Of a DNA stretch of 64,000 nucleotides, positions 60,953 to 64,000 are shown in pieces (position 1 is the stretch's first letter; the number at the start of each line of letters is the position of its first letter). Location of the stretch: assembly GCF_022170825.1 (NCBI RefSeq), contig NZ_CP081878.1, forward strand, positions 1,452,001-1,516,000, read 5' to 3'. The position numbers and the translations under genes are program-made. The stretch is from Exiguobacterium acetylicum. GTDB taxonomy: Bacteria; Bacillota; Bacilli; Exiguobacteriales; Exiguobacteriaceae. The notes beneath the pieces were generated by a model, which was not told the origin of the DNA, did no database searches, and saw only the letters and a list, made by a program, of their open reading frames with translations.

Positions 60953-61423
60953 TTATGTCTCTATCAGTTCGTGTGTCTCGTATGCAGTGATCATATGTCC
61001 ATCGTAATGGAAGTCGTGCAATAGCGGTTGATCCGTTGATAGAGCGACCGGTAAGTAATGCCGGAGATTGCTGATGATTCCCATGTTATCATCACTGACA
61101 ATCCAGTCGAGCGATTTCCAATCGAGGATGCCTTCGACCGTCATAACCGGTGTCGCAAACGGACGATTTTCTAGTTCAGCGAGATAGAGATACATCCCAG
61201 ACGTCTCTTCCCCGTGTAAGCGGACGATTCCTTTTGGTGTCACTGAATCTAACGTGATGCCGGTCTCTTCGAACGTCTCACGGATGACAGCAGCTTCCGG
61301 TGTCTCGCCCGGTTCGATCTTACCGCCGACTCCGTTCCACATGCCCATCGCCGGTCGCTTTTGTCGATTGACGAGTAAAAAACTGTCCGCGTGACGGATT
61401 AAACAAAGTGTATAACGATCCAT
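60953..61423 (-). CDS. Nudix hydrolase (MutT/8-oxo-dGTPase-like)
   Basis: A 156-residue protein. The Nudix box GGKIEPGETPEAAVIRETFEETG lies near residues 33-55, with RPAMGMWNGVG just before it, the MutT pattern. It may hydrolyse 8-oxo-dGTP or another nucleotide. The ATG at 61423 has a better distance from GGAG than the one at 61429. It follows the arylamine N-acetyltransferase gene and probably shares a transcript. Confidence 0.88.
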   Translation of the reverse strand: MDRYTLCLIRHADSFLLVNRQKRPAMGMWNGVGGKIEPGETPEAAVIRETFEETGITLDSVTPKGIVRLHGEETSGMYLYLAELENRPFATPVMTVEGILDWKSLDWIVSDDNMGIISNLRHYLPVALSTDQPLLHDFHYDGHMITAYETHELIET

Positions 61424-61428
61424 GTTCA

Positions 61429-62172
61429 TTACTCCTGTCCTAAAAAGTGTGTGTTATACAGCATCTCGAATTGAGCGGGTCCTGCGACCGGTAACTCGGT
61501 CGTCGTCGTGTCTTCGATTCGTAACGTCCGTTCGGTCAACGTCTTTTGTCCGCTTGGCGTCCGCATCGCGACGAGACGACCCTTGTTGAACGGGGAAGCG
61601 TCGCTCTGCTGGATGATCTGTTCCATCTTTGATAAGTCGTCCGTCGTAATGGCTGTCTCTCGATCGAACCGGTAACCGGTCGCAAAGTCTGCTTGTCCCG
61701 TCCGTAGCATTTCAAGAACATCACCTTTGCTAATTCGGTAACTACCGCTTGCGGAATGAACCGTCTCCCCATTCAATGGAACCGGAACGAGCGGTAAATT
61801 GACACCGAAGCCGGTATCAAGCAGATGTGTCTCATTCCAAATGATTGCAACGTGTGTCGGACCCGTCGCTGACCAGGCTTCTGATTTCTGATCATAGACG
61901 GTCGCTTGCACGAGTCGGACAGGACAGTTCAGTTCTAGAAGGACACGATGTAGCAGTCCATTCAAGTCATAACAGACACCGCCGCGTCGCTCCGTTAAGA
62001 ATGTTTCGATGAAACGCGCATCGGTAAACGGACGCATGCGTTTTTCAAGCACGGTCGTATTCTCGAACGGTAAATGGTAGGCGAAGGCTTCCAGTAAGCT
62101 CGGTAACTGATCAAATGTAATCGTCTCAAGCGGATACGCAATCCGCTGTGCTAAGTCTTTCATCCAAGGCAT
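61429..62172 (-). CDS. nat: Arylamine N-acetyltransferase
   Basis: A 247-residue enzyme. The catalytic triad is visible: Cys67 in RGGVCYDLN, His107 in PTHVAII and Asp119 in LLDTGFG. The FPFENTT region near 35-40 fits the NAT family start. It transfers an acetyl group from acetyl-CoA to arylamines and hydrazines such as isoniazid. AAAGGAGG precedes the ATG. Confidence 0.92.
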   Translation of the reverse strand: MPWMKDLAQRIAYPLETITFDQLPSLLEAFAYHLPFENTTVLEKRMRPFTDARFIETFLTERRGGVCYDLNGLLHRVLLELNCPVRLVQATVYDQKSEAWSATGPTHVAIIWNETHLLDTGFGVNLPLVPVPLNGETVHSASGSYRISKGDVLEMLRTGQADFATGYRFDRETAITTDDLSKMEQIIQQSDASPFNKGRLVAMRTPSGQKTLTERTLRIEDTTTTELPVAGPAQFEMLYNTHFLGQE

Positions 62173-62307
62173 CTCTAGTTCCTCCTTTATTCACTACCTG
62201 ATTATCCCATATTACTTCAGAAAATGTGGATTTTAGCCTATATTATCTGAAAATAAGGATAACCCTTTTGTTCGATGGAAATCTTTGATATGCTGAGACA
62301 GGATTAA

Positions 62308-62324
62308 TTAAGAATGATTCTCAA
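62308..62324. promoter_or_regulatory. Fur box candidate
   Basis: TTAAGAATGATTCTCAA (62308-62324) is close to the TGAnAATnATTnTCA Fur consensus, 32 bases before the substrate-binding-protein start. Iron-dependent repression of the siderophore operon is expected. Confidence 0.7.
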
Positions 62325-62355
62325 TGTCGAATCACGAATTAAAGGGGGTCTCACC

Positions 62356-63276
62356 ATGAGACGGAAAACTTGGATGACAGCGTTGACGCTCCTCGTGTTG
62401 AGCAGTTTGATGCTTGCAGCTTGTTCAGGTCAAGCAGAACAAACAGATCAAAAGACGCGGACGATCACGCACGAAGCAGGAAAAACGAAGGTACCAGAAA
62501 AGCCGAAAAAGGTCGTCGCGCTCGAATTCTCATTCGTTGATGCACTAGACGAGCTCGGTATCACACCAGTCGGGATCGCACAAGAAAACAAGACCGATGT
62601 TTCCGGACTACTCGGAAAAGACATCTCGTTCACGGAAGTCGGTACACGCCAACAACCGAACCTTGAGGTGATCAGTTCTTTGCAGCCAGATTTAATTATC
62701 GGTGACTTCAATCGTCACAAAGGGATTTATAAACAATTACAGGAAATTGCACCGACGATCATCCTGAAGAGTCGCAATGCAACGTACGAAGAGAATATCG
62801 ATTCGTTCAAGACGATTGCGGAAGCGGTCGGTAAAACAAAACAGATGGACGATCGTCTTGCGCTGCATGAAGAGCGGTTAGAGGCAGCAAAGAAAAAGGT
62901 TGATCCAAACGATGACCGGAAAGTCATGGTCGGTGTCTTCCGCGCTGATTCACTGACAGCACACGGTGAGACGTCGTTTGACGGTGAATTGCTCGAGAAG
63001 ATCGGGATCGAGAATGCTGTTACAAAAACAGCGGAACCGACTGTGACGATCACGTTAGAGCAGATGGTCAAGTGGGATCCGGATGTCATCTTCATGGCGG
63101 AAGCCGATCCGAAACTGCTGAAGGAGTGGAAAAACAATCCGCTCTGGAATCAGATCACTGCGGTCAAGAACGAGGAAGTCTACGAAGTCAATCGTGACCT
63201 CTGGACACGCTATCGTGGTCTTGACGCTGCAGAACAGATCGTCGACGAAGCGATTCAATTACTACAACAGAAATAA
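62356..63276 (+). CDS. Iron-siderophore ABC transporter substrate-binding lipoprotein
   Basis: A 306-residue lipoprotein. The signal peptide ends in the lipobox LAAC (LMLAACSGQ), and the mature protein is a FecB/FhuD-like two-lobe receptor (KPKKVVALEFSFVDALDELGI, then DLIIGDFNRHKGIY and VDEAIQLLQQK). It captures ferric siderophores for the FecCD permease encoded downstream. AAAGGGGG precedes the ATG at 62356; a Fur box lies upstream. Confidence 0.9.
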   Translation: MRRKTWMTALTLLVLSSLMLAACSGQAEQTDQKTRTITHEAGKTKVPEKPKKVVALEFSFVDALDELGITPVGIAQENKTDVSGLLGKDISFTEVGTRQQPNLEVISSLQPDLIIGDFNRHKGIYKQLQEIAPTIILKSRNATYEENIDSFKTIAEAVGKTKQMDDRLALHEERLEAAKKKVDPNDDRKVMVGVFRADSLTAHGETSFDGELLEKIGIENAVTKTAEPTVTITLEQMVKWDPDVIFMAEADPKLLKEWKNNPLWNQITAVKNEEVYEVNRDLWTRYRGLDAAEQIVDEAIQLLQQK

Positions 63277-63281
63277 TGAAC

Positions 63282-63312
63282 GACAAAAGCCGGAGCAATC
63301 TGGCTTTTCGTC
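63282..63312 (+). terminator. Intra-operon hairpin
   Basis: GACAAAAGCC (63282-63291) pairs with GGCTTTTCGTC (63302-63312). It lies between the binding-protein and permease genes and may reduce downstream expression, as is common in uptake operons. Confidence 0.55.
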
Positions 63313-63334
63313 TTGATGAAAGGGGAAACATCCG

Positions 63335-64000
63335 GTGCAGCGGAAACGTCTGATCTTCGTACTCCTATTACTCGGCTGCTTAGCAGTTTATAGTAGCTTG
63401 TTTTTTGGCATCACACAGATGAATCCGATTCACTTAGTTCAAGAGTGGATCAGTGGCACGACATCAAAAGCGGGACTCGTCTTGACGAATCTGCGTTTAC
63501 CACGGCTCTTACTCGGATTGTTGCTCGGAGCGAATCTTGCCGTCGCGGGGGCGATCATGCAAGCCGTGACGCGTAATCCGCTTGCTTCGCCACAAGTGTT
63601 CGGGGTCAACGCTGGCGCATCGTTTCTCGTTGTCGTCAGTCTGCTTGTCTTTCCGTCGCTCGGAACGGCAAATCTAATCTATTTTGCTTTTGCTGGCGCC
63701 TTAGTCGGTGGAGTGCTTGTCTTTTCGTTCGCCTCCGTCCGCGGGATGACAGCGTTGAAACTCGCTCTCGTCGGGATGGCGATTCATCTCTTACTGACGT
63801 CACTGACGAAAGGCTTAATTCTGTTCAACGACCGGATCACAAACGTTTTGTACTGGTTGTCCGGTTCGCTCAGTGACGCGAGCTGGCTCGAACTTCGGAT
63901 TGTCTTACCGTGGTCGCTTGCCGGATTGCTGCTTGCTGCGAGTCTTGCGAAATCGCTCGCTGTCTTCCAACTCGGACAAGACGTCGCGGTCGGTCTCGGT
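63335..64000 (+). CDS. FecCD-family iron-siderophore permease (partial)
   Basis: Open from a GTG at 63335 (AAAGGGG eight bases upstream) to the window edge, 222 codons. The first helix is followed by LRLPRLLLGLLLGANLAVAGAIMQAVTRNPLASPQVFGVNAGAS, the FecCD hallmark with its conserved RxPR and NPLA/GxxxGA segments. It forms the membrane channel for ferric siderophore uptake. The gene continues beyond the window. Confidence 0.88.
   Translation, partial: MQRKRLIFVLLLLGCLAVYSSLFFGITQMNPIHLVQEWISGTTSKAGLVLTNLRLPRLLLGLLLGANLAVAGAIMQAVTRNPLASPQVFGVNAGASFLVVVSLLVFPSLGTANLIYFAFAGALVGGVLVFSFASVRGMTALKLALVGMAIHLLLTSLTKGLILFNDRITNVLYWLSGSLSDASWLELRIVLPWSLAGLLLAASLAKSLAVFQLGQDVAVGLG

Noticed and set aside
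1-64000. CRISPR arrays, tRNA or rRNA genes
   Set aside because: No regularly spaced repeats, cloverleaf-like sequences or rRNA-like conserved stretches were seen by eye; a tRNA scan could not be run.

Overview
The window looks like chromosomal DNA of a moderate-GC Gram-positive member of the Bacillales. Strong AAGGAGG-type ribosome binding sites precede most genes, stem-loop terminators with T-tracts are common, and several gene pairs match Bacillus arrangements (ywnA/ywnB-like, ydbS/ydbT-like, padR with a HAAS-domain gene). The overall flavour (many GGDEF proteins, stress and transport genes) suggests Exiguobacterium or a close relative; the genus is an inference. No rRNA, tRNA or CRISPR array was seen.

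Left part (1-14.3 kb): a cut-off gene end, an overlapping K+ channel/ClC pair, a LysR regulator, a giant FtsX-type permease without an ATPase, a monooxygenase and a DJ-1/PfpI protein. At 7.2-9.4 kb there is a scar: an ltrA-like gene lacking its N-terminal half and frameshifted, abutting an IS3-family transposase tail, followed by an AT-rich pair of unknown genes. After this come an alpha/beta hydrolase, an ABC-2 exporter operon, a YdeI-like gene and a diguanylate cyclase.

Middle part (14.4-32.4 kb): a three-gene ABC-2 exporter, then a ydbS-ydbT pair in which ydbS is split by a TnpB-only IS200/IS605-type element (19250-20640). Next are a nucleotidyltransferase, two tandem MarR genes, a rifampin ADP-ribosyltransferase (arr) translationally overlapping an unknown gene, an APH-like kinase, the divergent Rrf2/ywnB-like pair with a clear promoter-operator, a cluster of membrane genes sharing a repeated module, a SatA-like streptothricin acetyltransferase, and a DedA/glycolipid glycosyltransferase/polysaccharide deacetylase group likely acting at the cell envelope.

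Right-centre (32.4-46 kb): two more diguanylate cyclases, DUF402 and Nudix genes, a DinB-like gene, a compact phage-derived trio (DnaD-like/HTH protein, endolysin, holin), a threonine-aldolase-like enzyme, a MerR-SDR divergent pair, and an accessory stretch (42.8-45.9 kb) of small membrane and hypothetical genes. That stretch includes a frameshifted small gene and an ORF whose only sensibly placed start codon is ATA.

Right end (46-64 kb): a PAS/MCP receptor broken by an in-frame TGA, a methyltransferase, a CDF metal exporter with an ArsR-type operator, an MFS exporter, flavohemoglobin Hmp, an SgrR-like regulator divergent from an MFS exporter, a padR/HAAS pair, a CPBP protease, a GntR regulator with an EamA/EmrE-type exporter, DUF554, Nudix and arylamine N-acetyltransferase genes, and the start of a Fur-box-preceded iron-siderophore uptake operon running off the right edge.
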